Positions 9,506-20,000 of a stretch of 64,000 bases of DNA are shown one piece after another. Where the stretch lies: assembly GCF_947496855.1 (NCBI RefSeq), contig NZ_CANMED010000006.1:372001-436000 (forward strand), in the 5' to 3' direction. A program made the translations under genes and the position numbers. The stretch's first letter is position 1, and each line of letters begins with the position of its first letter. The stretch comes from an uncultured Aquimarina sp. GTDB taxonomy: Bacteria > Bacteroidota > Bacteroidia > Flavobacteriales > Flavobacteriaceae. A model generated the notes under the pieces. That model did no database searches. It saw only the letters and a program-made list of their open reading frames with translations, and was not told the origin of the DNA.

Positions 9506-9889
9506 ATGAATAAAACGATTTTGATTACAGGGGCAGTTGCAGCATTATTGGCTGTACTACTAGGAGCATTTGGGGCACATGGGTTAGAGAAACTTGTAGA
9601 TAAAACGAGTATCGACTCTTTCCAGACAGGTGTTCGGTATCAGATGTATCACGCAATAGTTTGTATTATTTTGGGAAACATGACTGTTATAAAAGATGTT
9701 GTCAAAAAACGCATTTTTTATTTCTTCTTGAGTGGAATGATCCTTTTTTCAGGGTCAATTTACGTTTTGGTAGTTGATGAAGTATTAGGGATTTCTTTTA
9801 AGAATATTGGTTTTGTAACACCTTTGGGAGGTTTTATGTTAATTTTAGGATGGATTTTCTTCATAATTTCACTTGTTAAGATTAAGTGA
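9506..9889 (+). CDS. DUF423 family small membrane protein
   Basis: A 127-residue protein with four hydrophobic segments. The signature LLGAFGAHGLEK follows the first helix, and the segment FQTGVRYQMYHAIVCIILG is characteristic of DUF423 (YgdD-like) proteins. I chose the ATG at 9506 (MNKTILITGA) because it starts directly at the first membrane helix. An in-frame TTG at 9461 would add 15 residues that do not fit the family. The function is unknown. It is followed by pckA with its own promoter-like element. Confidence 0.82.
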   Translation: MNKTILITGAVAALLAVLLGAFGAHGLEKLVDKTSIDSFQTGVRYQMYHAIVCIILGNMTVIKDVVKKRIFYFFLSGMILFSGSIYVLVVDEVLGISFKNIGFVTPLGGFMLILGWIFFIISLVKIK

Positions 9890-9920
9890 TTTTTTTAACC
9901 GTTAGTGTAATATTTATTTA

Positions 9921-9928
9921 TAATTTTG
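9921..9928 (+). promoter_or_regulatory. -7 promoter element upstream of pckA
   Basis: TAATTTTG matches TAnnTTTG, 28 bp before the pckA start codon. No clear -33 partner was seen. Confidence 0.4.
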
Positions 9929-9956
9929 TCAAACATAACAAACACAACATATTTTT

Positions 9957-11573
9957 ATGGAACCACTGTATCCAATTACGAAAACGATTTCGTTAAAGCA
10001 TTACGGTATTGAAAATGCTACAATACGCTACCAATTATCTCCAGATGAACTTCAGGACGAAACGGTACAAAAAGGACAAGGGAAAATCACAAAATCAGGA
10101 ACACTTGCTGTAAATACGGGTGAGTTCACTGGTCGTTCACCAATGGATCGTTTTATTGTAAAAGATCAAATTACAGAAGATAAAGTTTGGTGGGGTGATA
10201 TCAACATTCCTTTTGAGTCTGATGCGTTTGATGCATTATACGACAAGGTTACCTCATATCTTTCAGGTAAAGAGATATTTGTTAGAGATAGTTACGCTTG
10301 TGCGGATGCAGATTATAAACTAAACATACGAGTGATCAATGAGTATCCTTGGTCTAATATGTTTGCTTATAATATGTTCCTAAGGCCAACAAAAGAGGAA
10401 CTAAAAGATTTTGATCCAGAATGGACAGTTATTAATGCTCCCGGTTTTATGGCCGATGCAGCAGTAGATGGTACACGTCAACATAATTTTGCGATACTTA
10501 ACTTTACGAAAAAAATAGCGCTTATCGGAGGAACCGGTTATACGGGAGAAATCAAAAAAGGGATTTTTTCTGCGTTAAATTTTATATTACCAGTTTATAA
10601 GGAAACGCTTCCAATGCATTGTTCTGCTAATGTTGGAGAAGATGGAGATACAGCAATATTTTTTGGACTTTCTGGAACTGGAAAAACAACATTATCTACT
10701 GATCCTAACAGAAAATTAATTGGTGATGACGAACACGGTTGGACCAAAGAAAATACGATCTTTAATTTTGAAGGTGGTTGCTATGCGAAGGTTATCGATC
10801 TGTCTGCAGAAAAAGAACCAGAAATATACGGAGCTATTAAAAAAGGAGCAATTCTTGAAAATGTAATTTTTGGGGATGATGGGGAAGTAGATTATGCAGA
10901 TACATCAATTACTCAGAATACACGAGTAAGTTATCCAATTTATCATATTGAGAATATCCAAGAGTCTTCTATTGGTGAAAATCCAAAGAATATTTTCTTT
11001 TTAACAGCAGATGCTTTTGGAGTTATGCCACCTATTTCTAAATTGACTCCAAGTCAAGCAGCATATCATTTTATGTCAGGATATACAGCTAAGGTTGCAG
11101 GAACTGAGGCTGGAGTTGTAGAGCCAACTCCTTCATTCTCGGCTTGTTTTGGTGCTCCGTTTATGCCATTACACCCAGCTAAATATGCTGAGATGTTAAT
11201 CAAAAAAATGAAAGATACCGGAGTAAATGTTTGGTTAGTAAATACTGGATGGACTGGTGGACCATATGGAATTGGAACTAGAATCAAACTAAAATATACA
11301 CGTGCTATGATCCAGGCGGTGCTTAATGGTGATTTAGGATTGTATTCTTACGATAATTATCACATTCATTCAGTATTTGGAGTAGCACAACCAAGAGAAT
11401 GTCCTGGAGTTCCTTCTAGTGTTTTAAGCCCAAGAACAACTTGGAATAACGATGAAGAATATTATAAAACAGCATTTAAATTAACGAATGCATTCAGAGA
11501 GAATTTTAAAAAATTCGAATCCTATGCTAATGAGGAAATCCGTAGAGGAGGTCCACAACGTTATGCTTTTTAA
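9957..11573 (+). CDS. pckA: Phosphoenolpyruvate carboxykinase (ATP)
   Basis: Converts oxaloacetate plus ATP to phosphoenolpyruvate, the first committed step of gluconeogenesis; cytoplasmic. At 538 residues it has the normal length of the ATP-dependent enzyme. The phosphate-binding kinase loop GLSGTGKTTLS is near residues 236-246, and the metal/second phosphate motif LIGDDEHGW follows at about 258. NTGEFTGRSPMDRF (about 51-64) is the conserved substrate arginine region, and TGWTGGPYG near residue 430 is typical. It is followed by a strong bidirectional terminator shared with the convergent hemD. Confidence 0.97.
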   Translation: MEPLYPITKTISLKHYGIENATIRYQLSPDELQDETVQKGQGKITKSGTLAVNTGEFTGRSPMDRFIVKDQITEDKVWWGDINIPFESDAFDALYDKVTSYLSGKEIFVRDSYACADADYKLNIRVINEYPWSNMFAYNMFLRPTKEELKDFDPEWTVINAPGFMADAAVDGTRQHNFAILNFTKKIALIGGTGYTGEIKKGIFSALNFILPVYKETLPMHCSANVGEDGDTAIFFGLSGTGKTTLSTDPNRKLIGDDEHGWTKENTIFNFEGGCYAKVIDLSAEKEPEIYGAIKKGAILENVIFGDDGEVDYADTSITQNTRVSYPIYHIENIQESSIGENPKNIFFLTADAFGVMPPISKLTPSQAAYHFMSGYTAKVAGTEAGVVEPTPSFSACFGAPFMPLHPAKYAEMLIKKMKDTGVNVWLVNTGWTGGPYGIGTRIKLKYTRAMIQAVLNGDLGLYSYDNYHIHSVFGVAQPRECPGVPSSVLSPRTTWNNDEEYYKTAFKLTNAFRENFKKFESYANEEIRRGGPQRYAF

Positions 11574-11593
11574 TAGATAAGATAATAAGAAAC

Positions 11594-11632
11594 AAAAAAC
11601 GCCTGAAATTTATATTTCAGGCGTTTTTTTTA
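11594..11632. terminator. Bidirectional terminator between pckA and hemD
   Basis: AACGCCTGAAAT and its reverse complement flank a short loop, with an A-run before and a T-run after. It can serve both convergent genes. Confidence 0.85.
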
Positions 11633-11663
11633 TTTTTAATATTTTCAAAAAAATAATAGTAAG

Positions 11664-12410
11664 TTATTTTTTATTTGCTTCTTTAATGTATTTCTGAAGT
11701 GCCATTGTCATAGAAGGAGTTTCAGGAGTTGGAGCTTGAATATTTACTACCAAATCGTGTTCTTCTGCAGCTTTTACTGTAGAGTTTCCAAAAACAGCAA
11801 TACGAGTATCCTTTTGCTGAAAGTCCGGAAAATTCTCGAATAATGACTTTATTCCTGAAGGACTAAAAAACACTAAGATATCGTAAAATACATCCCTTAA
11901 ATTAGAAAGATCACTTACTACGGTTTTATAGAAAATCGCTTGCTTCCACTCTAATTTTAAGGTATTCAGTGTGTCAGGAATTTCAGGCTTTAATTTATCA
12001 GAAGAAGGTAGTAAAAACTTTTCATTTTTATACTTTTTAACTAATGGCATTAATTCCTGAAATGTGCGTTTTCCAACATAAATCTTTCTCTTTCTGTATA
12101 CTACGTACTTCTGTAGGTAGTATGCAACAGCTTCGCTTTGACAAAAATATTTAAGCGAATCAGGAACTTTAAAACGCATTTCATCTGCGATTCTAAAAAA
12201 ATGATCCACAGAATTTCTACTTGTAAGAATAATAGCAGTGTATTGAGATAAATCCACTTTTTGTTGCCTCACTTCCTTAGCATCTACGCCCTCTACGTGA
12301 ATAAACGGTATAAAGTCAATTTTTACCTTTTCTTTCTCCTCAAGTTCGAAATAAGGTGAATTTTCTACTTTAGGCTCTGGTTGCGAGACCAAAATCGTTT
12401 TCACTTTCAT
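11664..12410 (-). CDS. hemD: Uroporphyrinogen-III synthase family protein
   Basis: A 248-residue two-domain HemD-like protein that would cyclise hydroxymethylbilane to uroporphyrinogen III in heme synthesis. Recognisable pieces are the N-terminal VKTILVSQPEP, ILTSRNSVDHFF (about 78-89), KRTFQELMPLV and, in the second half, DILVFFSPSGIKSLFENF (about 179-196), which corresponds to the conserved TSP/S-x-V-x-x-F segment. HemD proteins are poorly conserved, so the call rests on overall layout and on the neighbour: a DUF4271 gene 32 bp upstream in the same direction is a usual flavobacterial arrangement. Confidence 0.8.
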   Translation of the reverse strand: MKVKTILVSQPEPKVENSPYFELEEKEKVKIDFIPFIHVEGVDAKEVRQQKVDLSQYTAIILTSRNSVDHFFRIADEMRFKVPDSLKYFCQSEAVAYYLQKYVVYRKRKIYVGKRTFQELMPLVKKYKNEKFLLPSSDKLKPEIPDTLNTLKLEWKQAIFYKTVVSDLSNLRDVFYDILVFFSPSGIKSLFENFPDFQQKDTRIAVFGNSTVKAAEEHDLVVNIQAPTPETPSMTMALQKYIKEANKK

Positions 12411-12442
12411 ATATAGTCTTTATTTGTAAACGTATCCCTAAA

Positions 12443-13096
12443 TCATATAATTAGCTTGTACAGCATAAAATAGGGTGCGATTTCAAGTGCGCAAAGATAC
12501 AAAATAAAATAAAGCGAATGGTTTAAAATGATGTTTTCGTTTTTCTTGTAAACAGAAAAAAGGATGATTAAGTTTAAAATCAGCAAAGAAGCTATCAATA
12601 TAATCAAAACAATTTTTGACGGTTTCGTAGTATAAATGAATAATAAGTTAAGAGGTAATAATATTACACCTAAAAAATTGCGATATGACAACTTATAAAA
12701 TAAATAATCTTCTATTAAAATTTCTATTGAAAAAATAGCGGAAATTATTTTTTCTACTAAAATTTTACATATTAAAACAAATAAATAAAGGGAAGCTATT
12801 TTTAAATACAATATCACGTCAACCGTATCGGATTGCCATTGCAAAACATCTAGACACAGGTATATGAACAATGAAACAGAAAGGACCTGAACTAAAATTA
12901 GAACACCATTAAAAAAGGTAGATAACTTGTTTCCTTTTTGATTTAGAACAACATATTTGTTCGTGTTAAAAAGCATCACAAATTCTGAAAATCGAGCAGA
13001 ATTCATGAGTTTAGCTGTTGCTAAAAGCACAAAACACATTAGGATTACTATAGTAATCCAATCGGTAGATATGATTTCTCTTGTGATAACCTCCAT
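12443..13096 (-). CDS. DUF4271 domain-containing membrane protein
   Basis: A 217-residue integral membrane protein with about six hydrophobic helices (for example WITIVILMCFVLLATAKL near 14-31). It matches the Bacteroidota-specific DUF4271 family, whose biochemical function is unknown. The motif ARFSEFVMLFNTNKYV after the first helix is typical. It sits directly upstream of hemD in the same direction with a 32-bp gap, and the two are probably co-transcribed. Confidence 0.8.
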   Translation of the reverse strand: MEVITREIISTDWITIVILMCFVLLATAKLMNSARFSEFVMLFNTNKYVVLNQKGNKLSTFFNGVLILVQVLSVSLFIYLCLDVLQWQSDTVDVILYLKIASLYLFVLICKILVEKIISAIFSIEILIEDYLFYKLSYRNFLGVILLPLNLLFIYTTKPSKIVLIILIASLLILNLIILFSVYKKNENIILNHSLYFILYLCALEIAPYFMLYKLII

Positions 13097-13246
13097 ACTT
13101 TGAAAAAGATAAAATTAAGTCATACTTATTACATAATAAAATAAAGTATCGGAAATAAGATGCAACACTAATTTAAATACCAAGTATATATACATAAACC
13201 GTAATATTAGAGTAAAAAACTGAAAATATTCTAGCGATTATTTAGT

Positions 13247-13254
13247 TATATTTG
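13247..13254 (+). promoter_or_regulatory. -7 promoter element upstream of the mannosyltransferase operon
   Basis: TATATTTG fits TAnnTTTG, 16 bp before the start codon of the downstream gene. It would drive the glycosyltransferase, dihydroorotase and perhaps the DUF4296 gene. Confidence 0.45.
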
Positions 13255-13270
13255 CCTGAAAACACTTTAA

Positions 13271-14002
13271 ATGGTAGATGGATTAGTAATTATACCTACC
13301 TATAATGAAATCGAAAATGTAGAGCGTATTATCAAAAATGTGCTTGCTCTTCAGCGTAATTTTGATATTCTGGTGGTAGATGATAATTCTCCAGACGGAA
13401 CAGCAGCAAAGATTAAAGAACTGCAGAAGGAGTATCCCGAACATCTTTTTTTAGTAGAACGAAAAGGAAAGCTAGGGTTAGGGACAGCATACATAACCGG
13501 TTTTAAATGGGCGTTAGAGCGATCATATGAATATATTTTTGAAATGGATGCGGATTTTTCACATAATCCTAATGATCTGATAAGGTTATATAATGCTTGT
13601 GCTAAAGGAACATCAGATGTGGCGATAGGATCAAGATATGTTACAGGAGTAAATGTAGTAAACTGGCCAATGAGCAGGGTATTACTATCTTGGTTAGCAT
13701 CTAAATATGTTCGTTTTATCACAGGAATGGATGTTCATGATACTACAGCAGGATTTATCTGTTACAAGAGAGAGGTTTTAGAGAAAATTAATCTTGATAA
13801 GATTAAGTTCGTAGGATATGCTTTTCAGATTGAAATGAAATTTAAAGCATATTTATCGAAATTTAAAATAAAAGAAGTTCCAGTGGTGTTTACTGATAGG
13901 ACACGGGGAACTTCTAAAATGAGTAAAGGAATTATTTCTGAAGCAGTTTTTGGCGTGCTAAGAATGAAATTGGAGAGTTTGTTTAATAGTTATGAAATAT
14001 GA
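13271..14002 (+). CDS. Polyprenol monophosphomannose synthase (GT2 family)
   Basis: A 243-residue cytoplasmic glycosyltransferase of the DPM1 type, which transfers mannose (or a related sugar) from a nucleotide sugar to polyprenyl phosphate for later use outside the membrane. The N-terminal VIIPTYNEIENVERII is followed by nucleotide-binding DILVVDDNSPDGT (about 33-45) and metal-binding FEMDADFSHNP (about 90-100). The segment DTTAGFICYKREVLEKI and the C-terminal FTDRTRGTSKMSKGI are diagnostic of this subfamily. There is no C-terminal membrane anchor. The stop overlaps the next start (ATGA), indicating translational coupling with dihydroorotase. Confidence 0.9.
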   Translation: MVDGLVIIPTYNEIENVERIIKNVLALQRNFDILVVDDNSPDGTAAKIKELQKEYPEHLFLVERKGKLGLGTAYITGFKWALERSYEYIFEMDADFSHNPNDLIRLYNACAKGTSDVAIGSRYVTGVNVVNWPMSRVLLSWLASKYVRFITGMDVHDTTAGFICYKREVLEKINLDKIKFVGYAFQIEMKFKAYLSKFKIKEVPVVFTDRTRGTSKMSKGIISEAVFGVLRMKLESLFNSYEI

Positions 14003-15345
14003 TCATGAATAAAGTATTGATTAAGAATACTAACATCGTTAATGAAGGAAAGACTTTTAATGGGGATGTATATATAGAGAATGGTTTTTTTAAAGAAATC
14101 GCTTCACAGATAAGTGCCAAATCTCCTGATGTACAAGTTTTTGATGCTGAAGGGAAATATCTTTTACCAGGTGTTATTGATGATCAGGTTCATTTTAGAG
14201 AGCCAGGTCTGACGCATAAAGCTACTATAGAAACAGAATCTAGAGCTGCAGTAGCTGGTGGAATTACTTCTTTTATTGAAATGCCTAATACAAATCCACA
14301 GGCAACTACTATAGAAAAGCTAGAGGAAAAGTTCGAAATAGCTGCTAAAACCAGTTATGCCAACTATTCTTTCATGTTTGGAGGAACTAACGATAACCTA
14401 GAAGAAATATTGAAGGTGGATCGGAATAAGGTTGCAGGGCTTAAGTTGTTTTTAGGTTCTTCTACAGGAAATATGCTGGTGGATAACTTAGAAGTATTAG
14501 AAAAGATTTTTTCATCTACAGATTTGTTAATTTCAGTGCATTGTGAAGATGAAGAGACAATAAAAAAGAATACTGCAAAATATAAAGAACAGTACGGTGA
14601 AGATATTCCTATTGAGATGCATCCAATTATTAGAAGCGAAGATGCTTGTTATATTTCTTCGTCTAATGCAGTAGCACTTGCTAAAAAGACAGGTGCCAGA
14701 CTACATGTTTTCCATCTTTCAACGGCAAAGGAATTGAAATTATTTACAAATAAGATTCCGTTAAAAGATAAAAAGATCACTGCAGAAGTTTGTATACATC
14801 ACCTCTGGTTTTCTGATGAGGATTATAAAGAAAAAGGGACTTTGATAAAATGGAATCCGGCGGTAAAAACATCAAAAGATAGAGATGCATTGTTTGAAGC
14901 TTTGCTTAAAGATAAATTAGATGTAATTGCTACAGATCACGCGCCGCATACGAAAGAAGAAAAAGATAATGTATATACAAAAGCACCTTCAGGAGGTCCT
15001 TTAGTGCAACATGCATTACCTGCAATGTTAGAGTTTTATCATAGGGGTAAAATTTCATTAGAAAAAATTGTAGAAAAAATGTGCCATAATCCTGCAATTT
15101 TATTTCAGGTGGAAAAGAGAGGATATATAAAAGAAGGCTATTGTGCGGATGCAGTTTTAGTGGATCTTAATGCACCTTGGACTGTTAATACAGATAATAT
15201 AGCATATAAGTGTGGATGGTCTCCATTTGAAGGGACTACCTTTAAATCAAGAATTACACATACTTTTGTAAACGGCAGTCTGGTGTATAAGAATTTTAAA
15301 TTCTATGATGTTAAGAATGCGCAACGATTAACTTTTGATCGATAA
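13999..15345 (+). CDS. pyrC: Dihydroorotase
   Basis: A 448-residue amidohydrolase (dihydroorotase/hydantoinase family) that forms dihydroorotate in pyrimidine synthesis. The metal-site region reads VIDDQVHFREPGLTHKATIETES; the first His of the usual HxH is Gln here, a variant I recall as common in Bacteroidota. Other expected parts are LKLFLGSSTG with the bridging lysine, SVHCEDEE, LHVFHLSTAKE, and the catalytic Asp/His region VIATDHAPHTKEEK. The ATG at 13999 overlaps the previous stop; an alternative ATG is at 14005. It is probably in one operon with the mannosyltransferase. Confidence 0.9.
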   Translation: MIMNKVLIKNTNIVNEGKTFNGDVYIENGFFKEIASQISAKSPDVQVFDAEGKYLLPGVIDDQVHFREPGLTHKATIETESRAAVAGGITSFIEMPNTNPQATTIEKLEEKFEIAAKTSYANYSFMFGGTNDNLEEILKVDRNKVAGLKLFLGSSTGNMLVDNLEVLEKIFSSTDLLISVHCEDEETIKKNTAKYKEQYGEDIPIEMHPIIRSEDACYISSSNAVALAKKTGARLHVFHLSTAKELKLFTNKIPLKDKKITAEVCIHHLWFSDEDYKEKGTLIKWNPAVKTSKDRDALFEALLKDKLDVIATDHAPHTKEEKDNVYTKAPSGGPLVQHALPAMLEFYHRGKISLEKIVEKMCHNPAILFQVEKRGYIKEGYCADAVLVDLNAPWTVNTDNIAYKCGWSPFEGTTFKSRITHTFVNGSLVYKNFKFYDVKNAQRLTFDR

Positions 15346-15443
15346 AATAAGCACTAAGAAATTTTGAATATTGAAATTTCTAATGTGAGAATACAGTGGT
15401 TATACTCGTTCTCAACTTTATAATTAATTGATAAAATTTAAAT

Positions 15444-15989
15444 GTGAAAAAAGGAATAGTACTTAGTTTTTTTTCTTTAGTTCTTATAGTTTTTTCCTGT
15501 CAGAGTCTAGATAGAACACAAAAGCCGGAGAATCTGCTATCAGAAGATAAAATGATAGAGATACTTAGCGATATTGCTTTTGTGAAAGCTGCAAAAGGAA
15601 GTTATAAAAAGGTTTTTGATATTGAAAAAATAAACCCTGAATCATATATCTTAAAAAAACACGGTGTAGATAGTTTAGTGTTTGCTGAAAATAATAATTG
15701 GTATATAAATCAATTGGATGAATACGAAGAGATTTTTATAAAGGTAAAAAGTAACCTGGAGAAATCGAAGGTAAAATTTGAGAAACTAAAAAAAGAAGAA
15801 GATTCGATAAATAAGATAAAGGATTCTATTGTAAGAGCGAAAAAAGGTATTAAAGTCGAAAAAAAATTACCGGGTGATTTACATGAGCTAGAATCTATTG
15901 ATGAAGAACTACTAATCGAGAAAGAGATAGAAAACGCCATTAAGAAAAGAAAGAAACCTATTCCTCTTTCAGGAAAAAAGAAGCAGTAG
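15444..15989 (+). CDS. DUF4296 domain-containing lipoprotein
   Basis: A 181-residue predicted lipoprotein that starts at GTG; an overlapping ATG at 15442 runs straight into a stop. The signal peptide ends in a lipobox (LIVFSC, Cys19). The DUF4296 core (LLSEDKMIEILSDIAFVKAAKGSY, then PESYILKKHGVD) occupies about 30-105 and is followed by a charged, probably coiled-coil tail rich in Lys and Glu. The function is unknown. In Bacteroidota this domain often sits after dihydroorotase and before an epimerase-like gene, as here. The last 32 bp overlap the convergent epimerase gene. Confidence 0.82.
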   Translation: MKKGIVLSFFSLVLIVFSCQSLDRTQKPENLLSEDKMIEILSDIAFVKAAKGSYKKVFDIEKINPESYILKKHGVDSLVFAENNNWYINQLDEYEEIFIKVKSNLEKSKVKFEKLKKEEDSINKIKDSIVRAKKGIKVEKKLPGDLHELESIDEELLIEKEIENAIKKRKKPIPLSGKKKQ

Positions 15990-16968
15990 TTTCAATTGAT
16001 TTTGTAACAGGTGTAAAACTATAAATAAGTTCTTTTTTTATCTTTTCATTTTCATAAAAAGAATTAGTGAAAGCACTTTTTATAGAGGATTTGAATATTG
16101 ATTGTTTAGTTCGGAAAAAGAAATGACTAAACTGTTGTAGATAGTATGCTACTTTCATTAAAAAAGGTGAAATTTTCTTTTTGGGGATAGGTTTGTTAAG
16201 AGCTTCAGCGATTAAGGTAAATGCATTTTTGAAACTTAGGTTTTCACTCACCAAGATGTATCTCTCATTTTTTATTTCGCTATTCATAAGGCGGTGCATA
16301 ATTTTTACTACATCATCAACGGCTACATATCCAGTAGTTCCGGGAGTGTAATATTTCAGGCCTTTATGAATTTTTTTAAATAGATATCCACTACCTGAAT
16401 TAAAAAAACCAGGACCGATAATGATTCCAGGATTTACAATTACAGCGTTAAGTCCCTCTTGAGTTCCACGCCATACTTCCATCTCTGCACCATACTTGGT
16501 AATGGCATAGACAGAATCAGACACCTCTGGATTCCATTCTGCAGTTTCGTTAATTGGATTTTGAGAAGTGTTTTCACTTAAGGTTGCAATTGAACTTACG
16601 TAACAAAGCTTTTGTATCTTATTGATCAGTGATAAGTTTACAATATTTGCAGTTCCTTCTATATTTATTTTACGTAACTTTTTGTAATGCGATGGATTGA
16701 AAGATATCATAGCTGCGCAGTGATACACCTGAGTAACTCCTTCAAAAGCAACAGTTAATGCAGTAATGTCATTAAGATCTCCTTGTATCCATTCAATAGC
16801 ATCAAAAGCATTATGATCTTCTGGTTTAGAGCATTTCAAAAAAACTGTTTTTGCGTATTCCTTTTTAACAGTTGTTCTATATAAAGCACGTATCTGATGT
16901 TTTTCTGCCACCAGTTTTATTAATAAATGTGTACCTACTAAACCTGTTGCTCCAGTAACTAATATCAT
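15958..16968 (-). CDS. NAD-dependent epimerase/dehydratase family protein (extended SDR)
   Basis: A 336-residue short-chain dehydrogenase of the extended type. The cofactor motif VTGATGLVGTHL is at residues 4-15, the active-site pair is in SVYAITKYGAEMEV (YxxxK), and VNPGIIIGPG follows. It resembles dihydroflavonol-4-reductase/3-beta-hydroxysteroid dehydrogenase-like proteins; the substrate cannot be read. Its 3' end overlaps the convergent DUF4296 gene by 32 bp. It lies 59 bp downstream of the TPR-CHAT gene in the same direction. Confidence 0.85.
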   Translation of the reverse strand: MILVTGATGLVGTHLLIKLVAEKHQIRALYRTTVKKEYAKTVFLKCSKPEDHNAFDAIEWIQGDLNDITALTVAFEGVTQVYHCAAMISFNPSHYKKLRKINIEGTANIVNLSLINKIQKLCYVSSIATLSENTSQNPINETAEWNPEVSDSVYAITKYGAEMEVWRGTQEGLNAVIVNPGIIIGPGFFNSGSGYLFKKIHKGLKYYTPGTTGYVAVDDVVKIMHRLMNSEIKNERYILVSENLSFKNAFTLIAEALNKPIPKKKISPFLMKVAYYLQQFSHFFFRTKQSIFKSSIKSAFTNSFYENEKIKKELIYSFTPVTKSIETTASFFLKEE

Positions 16969-17027
16969 AGTATTTATTCTATCACACTAATGTAAACAAT
17001 TAGGAATAAATATTTTGTTTTACTTAT

Positions 17028-20000
17028 TTAAAAAGAAGCTTTCCTTTTTCTAAGCCAAACTATACTCAAAAATAGTATGATAAACACTGCCAATCCAGTT
17101 GCCCAATACCAGGAATAATCATTGCTAAACTGAATTGGAGAAACATCGCCTAACAAATAAAAACCTCCCCAATAAAAAGGGTTTGTACGATTAATGTTAG
17201 CGGTGTTTAAATATTGTAACTTTGCCTTTTGTAGCGCTTTTGCTTTATTCATGCCAGCTTTTAAGTTGGTATAGAAATACTTCATCAATTCTGGAGTAGT
17301 TTGATCCGATACTTCCCAACTACTTAATAATAGACTTTTAGTTCCCGCATATTGAAATGCAGTTCCTAAACTCATAACACCTTCTCCTTTTGCAATTTTA
17401 CCTGTACCAGTATTGCAAGCACTTAATACTGTTAACTCTGAAGGGATGTCTAAAGCAAATAATTCGTGACTATACAATAGATTATCTTCTATGGTATCCT
17501 TATTTTGAGTGAAAAATAATTTAGAATTTTCTGGTCGTTCATTATCTACCTCACCGTGTAATGCTAGATGTAGAATATTGTACTGGCTAGCATTTTTCTT
17601 AAAGTTAGCCTCTACAGCTTCTGATCCGTAGAAATAGTTTCCGTCTATAATATTTGCGATTGCTTTGATTTCTTTGCGAGTTCCAGGGAGGTCATCTCCA
17701 GTATCTCTTAGCGTAGCCATACTAAGAGTCTCACTTGTTACAATGTTTGTGCTGTCCGAAAATGAAAATGCTAGACATTCCTTTAATTTATTAGATTTTT
17801 CACTGCTTAGGAGAGGGGTAAATAAAAGGTTAGCAGAATTGGCGTAGCTAATCGTATAATCTTTTAATAAATAAGATAGTTTTTTAGGGTTGTTGGAGCT
17901 ATCATCTTTAGTAAGTAGTAAATCAAAATTAAGATGCCATAATGGGCCATCCGGGCTGATAATCAAATTATCACCAACGATTTGATCTTTGATAGGACTG
18001 ATCAATTGCTGGTATAGTTCAAGCGCATTACTTTTATAGCTAGCAGTATTTTTATCTGTAATTGATGTTCTTAATTCTTCAATGTTCTCTGTAAGTTTTA
18101 GAGTAGTGAGTTTTTTTACATCAATTTTACTTTTTGAAATGGTAAAGGCATAGGTAGCACTATCAGCTGTAAAAAATTCCAAAAAGGTAGTTTTATTATC
18201 CAGTTTTTGTTGAATATCATTAACAGAAATAATCTCGTTTTGATGTTTTAGTTGATAATAGTTAGGATAGTTTTTCTCTAAAGCTTCTGTTAAGGAATCT
18301 TTCCTTCTAGACAGATTAAATAACTTATTTTCATAGTTCGAAATACTGCCAGAATCTATTTTTTGCGAAGAACGTTCTTTAGTGATTTGCGATTGATAAA
18401 AAGCGTGATCAATTCTCAACTTTTTTTCTAATGACACAAGGTTCGAAGGTAAACCTGCAAAGTTTTTTGCATTTGTATCGTTTAATAACCCTTTTAGGGT
18501 ATTAGCCTTGCTCTTTTCTGAAAACAGAAATGCTTGATGTATTGCATCTTTATGTTGATTGTGATTATGAAGAAGTAATTTAGAATCAATAGCACCTTGA
18601 TAAATCTCCTTAACTTTGTTAGCAAAAGTTACTCGATCTTTATAATTTGTTAAGGTTTCTCTAATACTATTTGTTAAGGTATCTGCTTTTTGATAAATGC
18701 GGATACTATTTTTAAGGCTTTGGACGCTGTCTTTATTTGGAAAGTAATTCTGAAAGGTTTTAGCTTTGAATAGTAAGGTTTCTAAAGCAATATTCGAGTC
18801 AAAAAAATGTAAATTTCTACTTTCAGAAATAGAATTTGTTTTTAAGGCGTGTTCGTAATACGTTATGGCTTCTGAAAATTCTTTTGTTTTATTTAAAGTG
18901 TTTCCAATATAATTATAAATGTTTGCGACCATTCCGTAATTAATAGTGGATTGATTTAAATTTATACGTACTGCTTTTTTGTAGTTTATTAATGCTTTTT
19001 CATATTCTTTTTTTCCATCAAAACTAATACCAATAAGAAAATAAGAATTAGCAATATATTGATGATCTTCTCCAAGCTCATTTAGCCTTATGTTTAAAGC
19101 TTTGTTATAAAAATCAAGAGATTTATCATAATCTTTTAAATCATAATAAATGAGTCCAATATTATAATAAGAATTGGATACCCTTATATGCTTATTACCA
19201 TATAATTTTATATATATCTGTAAAGCTTCTCTGTATTTTGTTAAAGCCTCTTTGTATTGTTTGTTTCCGCGTAGGGCGACGCCAATATTATTTAGATTAG
19301 TAGCTACTTCTAGGTTGTTTGAGCCGAAGGTTTCGATAGAAATAATTAATGATTGTTTAAAATATTCTAATGCTTTAGTGTGTTGTTTTTTTGCAATGTA
19401 AATTCTTCCAATTTCGTTTAAACTATATGATAGATTTGAATTCTTTTTTTTGTGGCGTTTTTTTATAGATAAGCTTTTTTTATGATATTCTATTGATTTG
19501 TCGTATTCTCCTTTAGCATATGAAATGAATCCTAAATTGGTTAATGTAGAAGAAAAACTTATATGATTTTCAGGTAAGATTTTCTTTTTTATTTCATAGG
19601 ACTTTTGATAATAACTTAGAGCAGTTTCTATATCAGACTTTTTTATTTCGTGATAGTTTCCAATATATTCATAAGAAACTGTTTTTTCGATAGAGTTTTC
19701 AGGAAGGTACTTTTTGCATATGTCAAGACTTTTTTTTGCAGCGAAATATGATGAATCTAGTTTTTGGAGTTGAAACTGAATATAGGCTATTTCATTATAG
19801 CAATTAGCTACTGTTTTCCATGCTTTCGCATTTTTATATAAGGGTAGTGCCTTTTTAAAATATACAATAGAATTATCTAATTTTCTATCAACTAAAAGAG
19901 AATCTGCTTTTTTAAAATACTCAGAAGCTAAAATCGTATCATTTACACTTTGTGCATCGATATAGTTGAAAGAGATTGTTAAAATAAAAAACACACATTT

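Noticed and set aside
14161..14230. Inactive dihydroorotase because of the Gln in the HxH metal motif
   Set aside because: I recall the same DDQVHFREPG form as usual in Bacteroidota dihydroorotases, and the other metal ligands are intact.
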